DNA of 26,370 nucleotides from CAZRZN01 sp964604565 (lineage in GTDB: Bacteria; Pseudomonadota; Alphaproteobacteria; Rhodobacterales; Rhodobacteraceae), in the NCBI GenBank assembly GCA_964604565.1, contig CAZRZN010000032.1, positions 1 through 26,370 of the forward strand, written 5' to 3'. Of this stretch, positions 1 through 7,497 are shown one piece after another. Position numbers and translations under genes: made by a program. The notes under the pieces are model-generated. The model worked only from the letters and a program-made list of their open reading frames with translations. It ran no database searches and was not told where the DNA came from. Position 1 is the first letter of the stretch. The number at the start of each line of letters is the position of its first letter.

Positions 1-794
1 GCGATGGCGACAAAGCTGACAAGGCTCGACATGGCATAGCTTTGCGGCGACATGCCGGTGTTCAGCATCTGACTGATCAGCACGGTCGTGAAGGTGTCGA
101 ACCCGCCCTTCAGCAGACTTGTGCGGGTGTATTCGTTGAACACGAGGATCACGGTAAAGGCCGAGGCGGAAAACACCCCGGCCCGGATCTGTGGAAACTC
201 GATATCCCAGAATGCCCGCCAGCCGTTCGCGCCGCAGGCCCGGGCCGCCTCTGTCTGTTGGGTGCGGTAACGGCCCATCGTGATCAGGATGACCACAAAG
301 GAATAGGGGATCGTGTAGATGATCAGCCCGATCGTGGCCGTCAGAAAGCTGAGCCGGAACCAGCTGTCGAACATGCCAGTGCCCAGAAGATCGCCGAACC
401 AGACCAAGGACAGGTTGAGATTCTTGAAGAACACCAGCAAGGCAGAGCCAAGGATATCCGGCGGCACGAACAACGGCGCGAGCAGCAGGAAAACCGGGAA
501 CAGCTTGTTCTGTGCCGCCTTGTAATATTTCGCCGCCAAAAGGGCCATCGGAACGGTGATCACGGTCACGACCAGCGCCAGACGGAATGTCCAGCTGAAC
601 GCCCCGATCAAAAGCTCGTCCGAGAAGATCAGACCATACCATTCCAGCGTGAAGACATATTCGTTCGCGCCAAAGCCATTGGCGTTGAACGAGATATACA
701 TCACGTAGAACACGGGGGTCATCAAGGTCAGCACGATCAGCAGCAGATATGTCCACTTGAGGCGGTGCAGCCACGGGTTGTCGTAATCGTTCAT
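1..794 (-). CDS. PotC-like ABC transporter permease (3' end outside window)
   Basis: Inner-membrane permease of a polyamine-type (spermidine/putrescine, PotC-family) ABC importer. Reading back from an ATG at 794, 264 codons stay open to the left edge. The translation begins MNDYDNPWLHRLKW and runs straight into a hydrophobic helix; about six membrane segments are visible. The cytoplasmic EAA loop that contacts the ATPase is clear near the C-terminal third (EAARACGANGWRAF, followed by PQIRAG). The family is about 260-280 residues, so only a few residues should be missing. The gene follows the PotB-like gene by 13 bases and has an AAGGG-type ribosome site, so the two are cotranscribed. Substrate is not readable: PotC relatives carry polyamines, opines or other small cationic compounds. 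Confidence 0.88.
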   Translation of the reverse strand, partial: MNDYDNPWLHRLKWTYLLLIVLTLMTPVFYVMYISFNANGFGANEYVFTLEWYGLIFSDELLIGAFSWTFRLALVVTVITVPMALLAAKYYKAAQNKLFPVFLLLAPLFVPPDILGSALLVFFKNLNLSLVWFGDLLGTGMFDSWFRLSFLTATIGLIIYTIPYSFVVILITMGRYRTQQTEAARACGANGWRAFWDIEFPQIRAGVFSASAFTVILVFNEYTRTSLLKGGFDTFTTVLISQMLNTGMSPQSYAMSSLVSFVAI

Positions 795-807
795 ATCGGG
801 CGGCCCT

Positions 808-1722
808 TCAGCTCAGCGGGGTCAGGACTTTGGTCAGGTCGAACAGCTTGTGGCCGATCCACAGCAGCGTCATCAGCGTCGCCATCATGATCGCGCTCAC
901 GGCCATGGCCAGCGGGAAGTCCAGCGCCGTAATGGCCTGTGTGGCGATCAGACCCGCGTTGACCGCGCCCGCCCCGCCAAGGATGTTCGGCAAGAGCGCC
1001 ACACCCAGACCGTTCACGAAGATGAACACAGATCCTGCAAAGATTCCGGGCGCGGCCAGCGGCAGGATCACGTCCTTGAACCGGCGCCAAGGCCCGACCC
1101 CCAGATCGTCGCAGACCTCGAATATGTATTTCGGCACCGCCTCCATCGCGAGAAACCCGGCAAAGACGATGAACGGCAGGAAGGACATGACCTCACCAAT
1201 GACGACCCCCGTGTGGGAATAGATCAGGATCGAGAGCGGCTCATCTATCAGGCCAAGATCCATCAGGGTGGAATTCACCAGCCCGTTGCGTTGCAGCACG
1301 GGGCGTAGCGCAAAGACGCGAATGATCTCAGACACCATGAAAGGAAGAATGAACAGCAGAATGACCCGGTGCTGCGCCACCTGCGGGATGGATTTCCGCA
1401 CGAATACCGCAATCGGAAAGCCAAGGACAAAGCAGATCGCCACCGAGATCAGCGAATACTTCATCGAGTTCAGGAAGTTTTCCAGCCGGGCGGAGAAAAA
1501 GAAATTCTCATAGGAAAACAGCGTGAACCCGGGCTCCATCCAGAACATCGTCCGTTCGAACACACTGAAAACGACTGTCATCGCCATGGGCAAGGCGAAG
1601 AAAACCAGCATGAAGACCAGTGGCGCGCGAAAACACCAGCGCACCAGCGACTCACGCCACTCTGTGCGCCGTCGACCGGCGGGGACAGCCCCGCCGGTTT
1701 CATTGGTTGTGACCGTGGCCAT
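808..1722 (-). CDS. PotB-like ABC transporter permease
   Basis: First inner-membrane permease of the same polyamine-type importer (304 residues, a normal length for PotB relatives). A short charged cytoplasmic N-terminus (MATVTTNETGG, then RRRTEWRESLVR) precedes a strong first membrane helix near residues 32-54, and about six helices are present overall. The EAA-type loop lies near residues 200-225 (EVCDDLGVGPWRRF, then PLAAPG). The ATG at 1722 lies 6 bases after the stop of the binding-protein gene, so translation is probably coupled. The binding protein, PotB-like and PotC-like order matches classical pot-type operons, but no ATPase gene is visible here. Confidence 0.9.
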   Translation of the reverse strand: MATVTTNETGGAVPAGRRRTEWRESLVRWCFRAPLVFMLVFFALPMAMTVVFSVFERTMFWMEPGFTLFSYENFFFSARLENFLNSMKYSLISVAICFVLGFPIAVFVRKSIPQVAQHRVILLFILPFMVSEIIRVFALRPVLQRNGLVNSTLMDLGLIDEPLSILIYSHTGVVIGEVMSFLPFIVFAGFLAMEAVPKYIFEVCDDLGVGPWRRFKDVILPLAAPGIFAGSVFIFVNGLGVALLPNILGGAGAVNAGLIATQAITALDFPLAMAVSAIMMATLMTLLWIGHKLFDLTKVLTPLS

Positions 1723-1728
1723 TGCGGA

Positions 1729-2892
1729 TCAGGCCGCCTGAACCCGGGCCCACCAGTCCTGATAGGCGCGAATGTTGGTGGGAAAGACGTTCTGCCAGGA
1801 GTTGCCGGCCACGTCGCGCCGGGCCTGCTTGCGCGCCAGACGGTCGGCCATGATGGCTTTCGTCTCGGCATCGAAATCATCCGGATTCGCGTCCACGTAT
1901 TCCGACACGCCGGTCATCTGCGGGGTAAACCCAAGACCGGCAAGGGTGCGCGCGCCGAACCACGGGCTGAGATAGACATTGGCAAGCTGGTAAAAGGCAT
2001 CGTCCATGCCGCGTTCCATCCCTCCGCGCGTCAGCATGACGATGTTGTTCCACGCCTGATGACCCTCTTTCATCGTGCCATAGCGGATGTCCTGCCCGTT
2101 CTTGCGTGCGGCAAAGATCTGGATGACTTCCCAGCAAGACGACACCAGAACCTCCTCGGAGGACAGCAGATCGGCGCCATTTTGAACGCCGTCCCAGAAT
2201 GTCCGGAAATGGCCCTTTTTCTTGAGGTCGATCAGGAATTCGCAGGTCTGGCGCACCTCGTCCTCGGTCATGTCGGACGGGTTGTCGATACTGCCCTTGC
2301 CGGATTGCTTGAGATAGATCGCCGTGTTGGTCAGCGTCGGACCGAAATCGTTCTGCATGGCGGCGCGGCCGCGGAACTGGCTGTCGAACAGCGCCTCCCA
2401 GCTTGTCAGCTCTTCGCCGATCTCCGCATAGTTGAACGCAAGACTGTCGGCGTTCGAGATATACGGAACGGCATAAACCTTGCCGTCGGACCGGATGGTG
2501 TCGGCAGAGCTGCCGCCCTCCTTGTAGCTGGGCAAAAGGTTCGACCAGTTCGGGATCCGCGAAACATCCAACTCGGCGATAACCCCCTGGGACGCCAGAG
2601 CATCTTCCATTCCGCCGCCATTGTCGGTCATTGCATCATAAAGTGCGTTACCATCTCCGACGACCATCTTCTGGATCGACTCGTCCGCCCGGGCGGATTT
2701 GGCGATTGCGTTGATCCCGATACCGGCCTGGGATTCCATGTCCGACCAGTCCTGCGCGCCCACCTTGGCGATCCCGGGGGCCCAAAGCTTGAGCGCCTCC
2801 TGCGCGCGCGCGGGCGACCCGAAACCGCCTGCAGCGGCGGCGGCTGCCATGACGGCCATAAACTGACGGCGATTGAACTCGGATTGCTTCAT
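1729..2892 (-). CDS. Extracellular solute-binding protein, PotD/polyamine family, Tat-exported
   Basis: Periplasmic ligand-binding component of the importer formed with the two downstream permeases. The frame is open from 2979, but the start at 2892 (MKQSEFNRRQFMAV) is preferred: AGGAG lies about 8 bases upstream and the protein then begins directly with an export signal. That signal has a twin-arginine motif (NRRQFM), an Ala-rich hydrophobic stretch and an ARA-Q-like cleavage site near residue 31, so Tat export is likely. The mature part has the PotD/PotF-type fold: an early ALKLWAPG strand, SDGKVYAVPYISNADSL in the middle and SPWFGARTLAGLG late. The protein is 387 residues, slightly longer than PotD. 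Substrate is unknown. Confidence 0.88.
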   Translation of the reverse strand: MKQSEFNRRQFMAVMAAAAAAGGFGSPARAQEALKLWAPGIAKVGAQDWSDMESQAGIGINAIAKSARADESIQKMVVGDGNALYDAMTDNGGGMEDALASQGVIAELDVSRIPNWSNLLPSYKEGGSSADTIRSDGKVYAVPYISNADSLAFNYAEIGEELTSWEALFDSQFRGRAAMQNDFGPTLTNTAIYLKQSGKGSIDNPSDMTEDEVRQTCEFLIDLKKKGHFRTFWDGVQNGADLLSSEEVLVSSCWEVIQIFAARKNGQDIRYGTMKEGHQAWNNIVMLTRGGMERGMDDAFYQLANVYLSPWFGARTLAGLGFTPQMTGVSEYVDANPDDFDAETKAIMADRLARKQARRDVAGNSWQNVFPTNIRAYQDWWARVQAA

Positions 2893-3043
2893 TGGATCAT
2901 CTCCTGCTGGTTGTGCCCCACCGGAGGGCGCGAAAGGGCTGGCGTTGTCCGGTCTTGGCGCCGGATGATTTCCTGACATAGGCCGCCCGTGGATTTTCAG
3001 CTGTTCGCGGTGTCACGGTCACCGTTAGACTTCCCTCTGATTA

Positions 3044-3051
3044 TGTCGACA
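3044..3051. promoter_or_regulatory. Possible operator of the pot-type operon (TGTCGACA palindrome)
   Basis: A perfect 8-bp palindrome in an AT-rich context (TTATGTCGACAAAA), about 150 bases upstream of the binding-protein start. GTCGAC-centred palindromes are used by several GntR/FCD regulators, but no dedicated regulator is visible next to this operon. A second dyad, CGGTG-N7-CACCG, sits at 3008-3024. Assignment is by position and symmetry only. Confidence 0.25.
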
Positions 3052-3121
3052 AAAATTGAAAAGCGCAAAAAAAATCAATTCAACCACCCAACCTCACTTA
3101 AGCCGATGAAAATTATTTATT

Positions 3122-3133
3122 AATTCATGAATT
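3122..3133. promoter_or_regulatory. 12-bp palindrome AATTCATGAATT in the divergent region
   Basis: A perfect palindrome between the two divergent operons, within the most AT-rich part of the gap. It could be a regulator-binding site for either side, or chance symmetry in AT-rich DNA. No copy was noticed elsewhere in the window. Confidence 0.25.
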
Positions 3134-3169
3134 GACAGGCTTTCCCACCCAAACATCACTGAAAAATGC

Positions 3170-3199
3170 TTGAGTTTCCGATGAAAAACTCACTACTAA
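3170..3199 (+). promoter_or_regulatory. Candidate promoter of the SDR-matB unit
   Basis: TTGAGT (3170-3175) followed after 18 bases by TACTAA (3194-3199) is the best sigma-70-like pair seen upstream of the SDR gene. The -10 match is poor. Its interest is positional: transcription would start near 3207, placing the GntR-type site at 3218-3229 just downstream, where a bound repressor would block the polymerase. Confidence 0.28.
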
Positions 3200-3217
3200 T
3201 AGGCGGAGAGGTGAAAT

Positions 3218-3229
3218 TCTGTATGCGAA
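3218..3229 (+). promoter_or_regulatory. GntR-type operator candidate upstream of the SDR-matB unit
   Basis: TCTGTATGCGAA. It shares the core TGTATGCNAA with sites at 10240-10251 (read on the minus strand) and 10442-10453 that flank the gntR gene. Ten of twelve positions fit the pseudo-palindrome TTTGYATRCAAA. This suggests that the FCD regulator encoded at 9525-10208 also controls this unit 7 kb away. Confidence 0.45.
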
Positions 3230-3446
3230 ATAAGCGAACCGCCTGTCCGATTCGAATCGATTTCTGCGCTCCACCGGGTCGAGAGATGCGATCGGTCAGC
3301 CCGGTCACCCGGGGGAACGGCGGCTTGAGCGTGGTCCGAAGTGTTGTCAGGGCCAAAGGTGGGATACGCCACCCAATGGGGCGAGCCGCGCGCCCCTCCG
3401 AAAGCAGGGGGTCTTCGGGAACCTCCACAATTTGCAGGTGAGACGG

Positions 3447-4229
3447 ATGAAACTTGATCTTGATGGAAAACATGCCCTCATCACTGGCGGCTCAAAGGGG
3501 ATCGGCCAGGCGGTGGCCGCCGACCTGCTGGCTGAAGGTGCCTCTGTCACCTTGGTTGCCCGCGACCTCGAACTGCTGAAAAAGACGCAGGCCACACTGT
3601 CATCGGGTGCGCCCGGGCGCGTTCAGATCGTGGCAGCCGACCTAGCCAGCGACGCGGGGCGCAGCGCGCTGGTGAACGAGGTCGGCACGCCGGACATTCT
3701 GGTGAACAATGCGGGCGCCATCCGGGCCGGGGCGTTGCAGGACATGGACATCGGCGACATCCGCAACGACTGGAACCTCAAGGTATTCGGCTACATCCAC
3801 CTGTGCCAATTGATCTATCCGCAGATGGTCGAGCGCGGATCCGGCACCATCCTCAACATCATCGGGATGGCGGGCCGCGTCAATCGGCCGGCCTATATCT
3901 CCGGCTCTGCGGCGAATGCCGCGCTTATCGCCTTTACCCAAGCCCTCGGCGCGGACGCCCAGACGCATGGGCTGCGCGTTCTTGGCCTGAACCCCTCGCT
4001 GACCCTCACAGGCCGAATGACCCAATTTCTCGAACGGCAGGCCGAGGCCGAACTTGGCGATGCAACGCGCTGGGAAGAAATGATAAAGCCTGATCGATTT
4101 CCCTATGGTCGGCCCGCGCATCCCGAAGAGGTTGCCGCGCTGGCGGTCATGATGCTGTCGCCGCGCATTCCCTACCTGAACGGCACCGTCGTCGATATCG
4201 ACGGCGGCGGACAATGGACAGGATCATGA
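3447..4229 (+). CDS. Short-chain dehydrogenase/reductase (SDR) with atypical active site
   Basis: Rossmann-fold NAD(P)-binding protein of the classical SDR size (260 residues). The cofactor motif GGSKGIG is at residues 14-20, NNAG near 87-90 and the active-site Asn in WNLKVFG at 110. The catalytic triad is unusual. Tyr150 is present, but the Lys expected four residues later is Ser154 (YISGS), and the Ser of the usual Ser-Ser strand is replaced by Gly (LNIIGMAG). Only Tyr and Asn of the usual tetrad remain. Start choice: the ATG at 3447 follows AGGTGAGA, whereas an upstream TTG at 3432 adds five residues without a better ribosome site. It is the first gene of a tightly packed unit with a crotonase-like protein, an acyl-CoA hydratase and malonyl-CoA synthetase, so a role on an acyl-CoA or acid intermediate is inferred. 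Dehydrogenase activity should not be assumed. Confidence 0.88.
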   Translation: MKLDLDGKHALITGGSKGIGQAVAADLLAEGASVTLVARDLELLKKTQATLSSGAPGRVQIVAADLASDAGRSALVNEVGTPDILVNNAGAIRAGALQDMDIGDIRNDWNLKVFGYIHLCQLIYPQMVERGSGTILNIIGMAGRVNRPAYISGSAANAALIAFTQALGADAQTHGLRVLGLNPSLTLTGRMTQFLERQAEAELGDATRWEEMIKPDRFPYGRPAHPEEVAALAVMMLSPRIPYLNGTVVDIDGGGQWTGS

Positions 4230-5032
4230 AGGGGACGGACGTTCGAGCGGACGGCAAGCTTTTGCTGACGCGCACGGGCGGGTTGGCGGCCATCACCTTC
4301 AACAATCCCGACAAGTTGAACGCAATGAATTTGGCCATGTGGCTGGCGCTCGGCGACATCTGCGAAACGCTGGCAAAGGATGACAGCCTGCGCGTCCTGA
4401 CGCTGGAGGGTGCCGGGGATCGCGCGTTTGTGGTGGGTGCCGATATTTCCGAATTCGGCGAAACGCGTAGCAATGCCACCGTGTCCGCCGCCTACAATGA
4501 CGCCGTCGCGCGGGCCGAGGCCTCAGTGCAGTCCATGCCTGTGCCGACCCTTGCGCTGATCCGCGGGTATTGTATCGGCGGCGGCGTGGGGATCGCCATG
4601 CGCTGCGATCTGCGGCTGGCGCGAGAGGATGCGCAATTCGCCGTGACGCCCGCACGGCTGGGACTTGGCTATGGATATGACGGCGTGGCATCGCTGTTCG
4701 CCCGATTGGGGCATGCAACCACGGCCGACTTGTTGTTTTCCGGGCGCAAGCTGAAGGCGGAGGAGGCGCTGGCAAAGGGTCTCTGCGATCTCGTCTATTC
4801 GGGCGACCGGTTTCACGCGGAATGCGACACCTACATCCAGCAGCTTGTCCGGAACGCACCTTTGACGGTCCGCGCGGCAAAAGCAGCCCTGCGAGAGCTG
4901 GCGCGCCCGGAGGTGGAGCGCGATCCGGCGGTGGTAGAAGCCATGGTCCGGACCTGCTTTGACAGCGCGGACTACCAGGAAGGCCAGCGCGCATTTGCAG
5001 AAAAGCGCCCCCCCGAGTTCGAGGGCCGATGA
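4214..5032 (+). CDS. Enoyl-CoA hydratase/isomerase (crotonase) family protein lacking both catalytic Glu
   Basis: Crotonase-fold protein of 272 residues. Oxyanion-hole segments are recognisable (DRAFVVGADISEF near 70-82 and YCIGGGVGIAMRCD at 119-132), as is the C-terminal PPEFEGR-type end. In rat mitochondrial enoyl-CoA hydratase the catalytic glutamates are Glu144 and Glu164, twenty residues apart. Here the equivalent positions are Gly126 (GGGVG) and Pro146 (TPARLG), also twenty apart, so neither acid is present. It may catalyse another crotonase-family reaction (isomerisation, hydrolysis, decarboxylation) rather than hydration. Start: the frame begins at 4214, but an ATG at 4226 overlaps the SDR stop in an ATGA pair and is equally plausible. 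It is coupled to the next gene by a second ATGA overlap. Confidence 0.88.
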   Translation: MDRIMKGTDVRADGKLLLTRTGGLAAITFNNPDKLNAMNLAMWLALGDICETLAKDDSLRVLTLEGAGDRAFVVGADISEFGETRSNATVSAAYNDAVARAEASVQSMPVPTLALIRGYCIGGGVGIAMRCDLRLAREDAQFAVTPARLGLGYGYDGVASLFARLGHATTADLLFSGRKLKAEEALAKGLCDLVYSGDRFHAECDTYIQQLVRNAPLTVRAAKAALRELARPEVERDPAVVEAMVRTCFDSADYQEGQRAFAEKRPPEFEGR

Positions 5033-5877
5033 TCGTGAACGGGATCGTCAACGACAACGCCATGGGCAAAAGCGAAACCGCGGTGGACACGATGGACCTG
5101 CGGCAGGCGCGGCTCATGCAGGTAACATTGGATCGCAAGCCGACGCTGACCAAAGGCGATCCCCTGCCCCCATTCTGGCATTATCTGTATTTTAACCCCC
5201 AGATCCTCGCCTCCGATCTTGGTCCGGATGGGCATGAAAAGCTTGGCCGCTTCATCCCGGATTTCGGATTGCCCCGCCGGATGTGGGCTGGGGGACGCGT
5301 CGAGATCGAAAAACCGCTACTGCTTGGGGAGGAGGTCGAAAAGACATCCACCATCCGCGGCGTGGAGGAAAAGACAGGACGCTCCGGACGCCTGTGCTTT
5401 GTGACCGTCGACCATGATTTTTCGGTGGGCGGCGAACACCGTCTTCGGGAAACACAAAACATTGTCTATCGGGAGGCCCCCGGCCCCGACTCCCCCGCGC
5501 CCGCCGGCAAACCCGCACCGGACGATGCAGGCTTCGGCAGGACGGTGACACCGGATCCGGTAATGCTGTTCCGTTACTCTGCCCTGATCTTCTTTGGGCA
5601 CCGGATCCACTATGACGCCGACTATGCCCGTGACGTCGAAGGGTATCCCGGACTCGTGTTTCATGGCCCTCTCACAGCCACGCTGCTGATCGAGCTTGGA
5701 CTCGAGAGACTGGACAGCCGCCCCCTGAAGGCAATCGATATCCGTGCGATGGCCCCTCTGTTCGTCACGGCGCCCTTTGCCCTTGAAGGGCGTGAGACCG
5801 CTGGCGGTGTCGAACTTTGGGCGCGCACACCTGATGGAATGACAGCCATGACCGTCACACTGCATGCGGCGCCTTGA
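5029..5877 (+). CDS. FAS1/MaoC-type acyl-CoA hydratase, mesaconyl-C4-CoA hydratase-like
   Basis: Double hot-dog acyl-CoA hydratase/dehydratase of 282 residues, the size of mesaconyl-C4-CoA hydratase (Meh) from the Chloroflexus 3-hydroxypropionate bi-cycle. Resemblance to Meh, recognised from memory, is in segments such as DPLPPFWHYLYF (residues 44-55), LPRRMWAGGR (near 82-91), and the C-terminal half FRYSALIFFGHRIHYD followed by EGYPGLVFHGPLTATLL, which carries the His/Tyr-rich hydratase site. Meh adds water to mesaconyl-CoA to give (S)-citramalyl-CoA; relatives act on other branched or aromatic enoyl-CoAs. A CitE-like lyase at 8673-9521 could cleave such a product to acetyl-CoA plus an oxo-acid. 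The start overlaps the previous stop (ATGA). The exact substrate is not readable. Confidence 0.85.
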   Translation: MIVNGIVNDNAMGKSETAVDTMDLRQARLMQVTLDRKPTLTKGDPLPPFWHYLYFNPQILASDLGPDGHEKLGRFIPDFGLPRRMWAGGRVEIEKPLLLGEEVEKTSTIRGVEEKTGRSGRLCFVTVDHDFSVGGEHRLRETQNIVYREAPGPDSPAPAGKPAPDDAGFGRTVTPDPVMLFRYSALIFFGHRIHYDADYARDVEGYPGLVFHGPLTATLLIELGLERLDSRPLKAIDIRAMAPLFVTAPFALEGRETAGGVELWARTPDGMTAMTVTLHAAP

Positions 5878-5896
5878 TCTTCGGGAGATGACGGAC

Positions 5897-7441
5897 ATGA
5901 CCAACCCCCTCTACGACACTCTTCTGGGTCACCATACCAACAGCGACGCGCCGCTTTTGCATCTGCCGGACGGCCAGACGACCACTTATCCCCAGATGGT
6001 GGCGCGCGTCGCGCAAATTTCCGGAATGCTGCGCGCACAGGGCCTGAAAAAGGGCGACAGACTGGCGCTTCAGGTCGCCAAATCGCCGGAGGCGCTGGCG
6101 ATCTATCTGGCCTGCCTGCACTCCGGCATCATCTTTCTGCCGCTCAACACGGCTTATACCCCGGACGAAATCAGCTATTTTGTCGGCGATGCCACACCGC
6201 GCATCGTCGTCACGGACCCGAAGGCCGAAGCCACTCTGCGCCCCATGGTCGAAGACGCGGGCGCGGCCCTCTTTACGCTGGACGCGCAGGGCGGTGGCAG
6301 TTTCGCGGAGGCGGTCGCCCGGGCCACGCCCGACAGCACGCCTGTCGAGTGCAGCACCGATGATCTGGCCTGTTTTCTCTATACCTCCGGCACGACTGGC
6401 CGGTCGAAGGGGGCGATGCTGACCCAGGGCAACCTCCTGTCGAATGCGCTGACCCTGACAAGGACGTGGCGTTTCGACGACAGGGATGTCCTGCTGCACG
6501 CCCTGCCGATCTTTCACGCGCATGGGCTTTTCGTGGCCTGCAACGTCGTGATGAGCGCGGGCAGCGCGATGATCTGGCTGCCGGGCTTCGACGTTGACGC
6601 GGTGCTGAAAGCCCTGCCACGCGCGACCACGATGATGGGCGTCCCGACCTTCTACACCCGCCTGCTGGACGCGCCCGGATTCACCCGGGAAATCACCGAA
6701 CACATGCGGCTGTTCACTTCCGGCAGCGCGCCTCTGCTGGCCGAGACGCATAACAGGTTCCGAAACCGCACAGGGCTGGCCATTCTCGAACGATACGGCA
6801 TGACGGAAACCGGCATGAACACCTCCAACCCTTATGACGGCGAACGCCGCGCCGGAACGGTCGGCTTTCCACTTGAGGGCGTGGAGCTGGTCATTCGCGA
6901 TCCGGAGACCGGGGCCACGGCAGACCGGGGCAAGACCGGCATGATCGAGGTGCGCGGGCCGAACGTCTTCAAGGGCTATTGGCAAATGCCGGAAAAAACC
7001 GCCACCGAATTGCGGGAAGACGGGTTTTTCGTCACCGGCGATCTCGGTCAACGGGACGCGGATGGCTATGTGACCATCGTGGGCCGGGAAAAGGATCTGA
7101 TCATCTCGGGTGGCTACAACGTGTATCCCAAGGAGGTCGAACAGCTGCTGGACGACCAGCCGGGCGTCCGCGAGACCGCCGTCATAGGTGTGCCCCATCG
7201 CGATTTCGGCGAGGCGGTGGTCGCCGTTCTGGTGCCAGAGACCGGTGCCACCCCGGAAATTCCGGCAATCGAGGCCGAAGTGACAAGACGTCTGGCCAAT
7301 TACAAGCGGCCAAAGCGGATGATCGTGCTTGAGGCCCTGCCCCGGAACACAATGGGAAAAGTGCAAAAGAACATTCTGCGCGAGGCATATGCCGACATCT
7401 TCGCGGCAGGTGCGGCCCCGTTGCCCAAAGCCGGCGAATAG
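5897..7441 (+). CDS. matB: Malonyl-CoA synthetase (malonate-CoA ligase) MatB-type
   Basis: Cytosolic ATP-dependent acyl-CoA ligase of the ANL (AMP-forming) superfamily, 514 residues. It matches rhizobial MatB along its length: the P-loop YTSGTTGRSKG (about 162-172), HALPIFHAHGLF, FTSGSAPLLAETH, ERYGMTET followed by MNTSNPY, the hinge region with ISGGYNVYPKEVE, and the C-terminal GKVQKN carrying the adenylation Lys. MatB converts malonate, and often methylmalonate, with CoA and ATP into the CoA thioester. The start at 5897 is chosen because GGGAG sits 9 bases upstream; ATGs at 5864 and 5888 give extra residues not typical of MatB. Downstream, it faces the convergent amidase gene 56 bases away. 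Decarboxylase MatA and carrier MatC are not visible, so the locus is not a classical mat operon, and the true substrate may be another dicarboxylate. Confidence 0.9.
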   Translation: MTNPLYDTLLGHHTNSDAPLLHLPDGQTTTYPQMVARVAQISGMLRAQGLKKGDRLALQVAKSPEALAIYLACLHSGIIFLPLNTAYTPDEISYFVGDATPRIVVTDPKAEATLRPMVEDAGAALFTLDAQGGGSFAEAVARATPDSTPVECSTDDLACFLYTSGTTGRSKGAMLTQGNLLSNALTLTRTWRFDDRDVLLHALPIFHAHGLFVACNVVMSAGSAMIWLPGFDVDAVLKALPRATTMMGVPTFYTRLLDAPGFTREITEHMRLFTSGSAPLLAETHNRFRNRTGLAILERYGMTETGMNTSNPYDGERRAGTVGFPLEGVELVIRDPETGATADRGKTGMIEVRGPNVFKGYWQMPEKTATELREDGFFVTGDLGQRDADGYVTIVGREKDLIISGGYNVYPKEVEQLLDDQPGVRETAVIGVPHRDFGEAVVAVLVPETGATPEIPAIEAEVTRRLANYKRPKRMIVLEALPRNTMGKVQKNILREAYADIFAAGAAPLPKAGE

Positions 7442-7497
7442 GGCCTGTCCGCTGCACTGCCCTTGCCGAGGTGGGCCAAGAATCTTTCCGCCGTCTT

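Larger units (their letters stand above)
2893..3446. other. Divergent control region, 554 bp, no gene seen
   Basis: This gap lies between the leftward binding-protein operon and the rightward SDR-matB unit. The part from about 3030 to 3235 is clearly AT-richer than its surroundings and should hold both promoters. It contains a perfect TGTCGACA palindrome (3044-3051), a perfect 12-bp palindrome AATTCATGAATT (3122-3133) and a GntR-type operator candidate at 3218-3229. A 91-codon open frame (3166-3441) has no family resemblance and a non-protein-like composition, so it is left out. The leader from the operator to the SDR start is about 215 bases; no riboswitch-like fold was recognised. Confidence 0.6.

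Noticed and set aside
1369..2976. 535-codon open frame on the plus strand opposite the PotB-like and binding-protein genes
   Set aside because: It is the antisense shadow of two well-recognised genes in high-GC DNA. The translation is His/Arg/Gly-rich without any family pattern.
3166..3441. 91-codon plus-strand frame in the divergent region before the SDR gene
   Set aside because: It lacks a ribosome site and recognisable features, and overlaps the putative promoter and operator. It is more likely untranslated leader.
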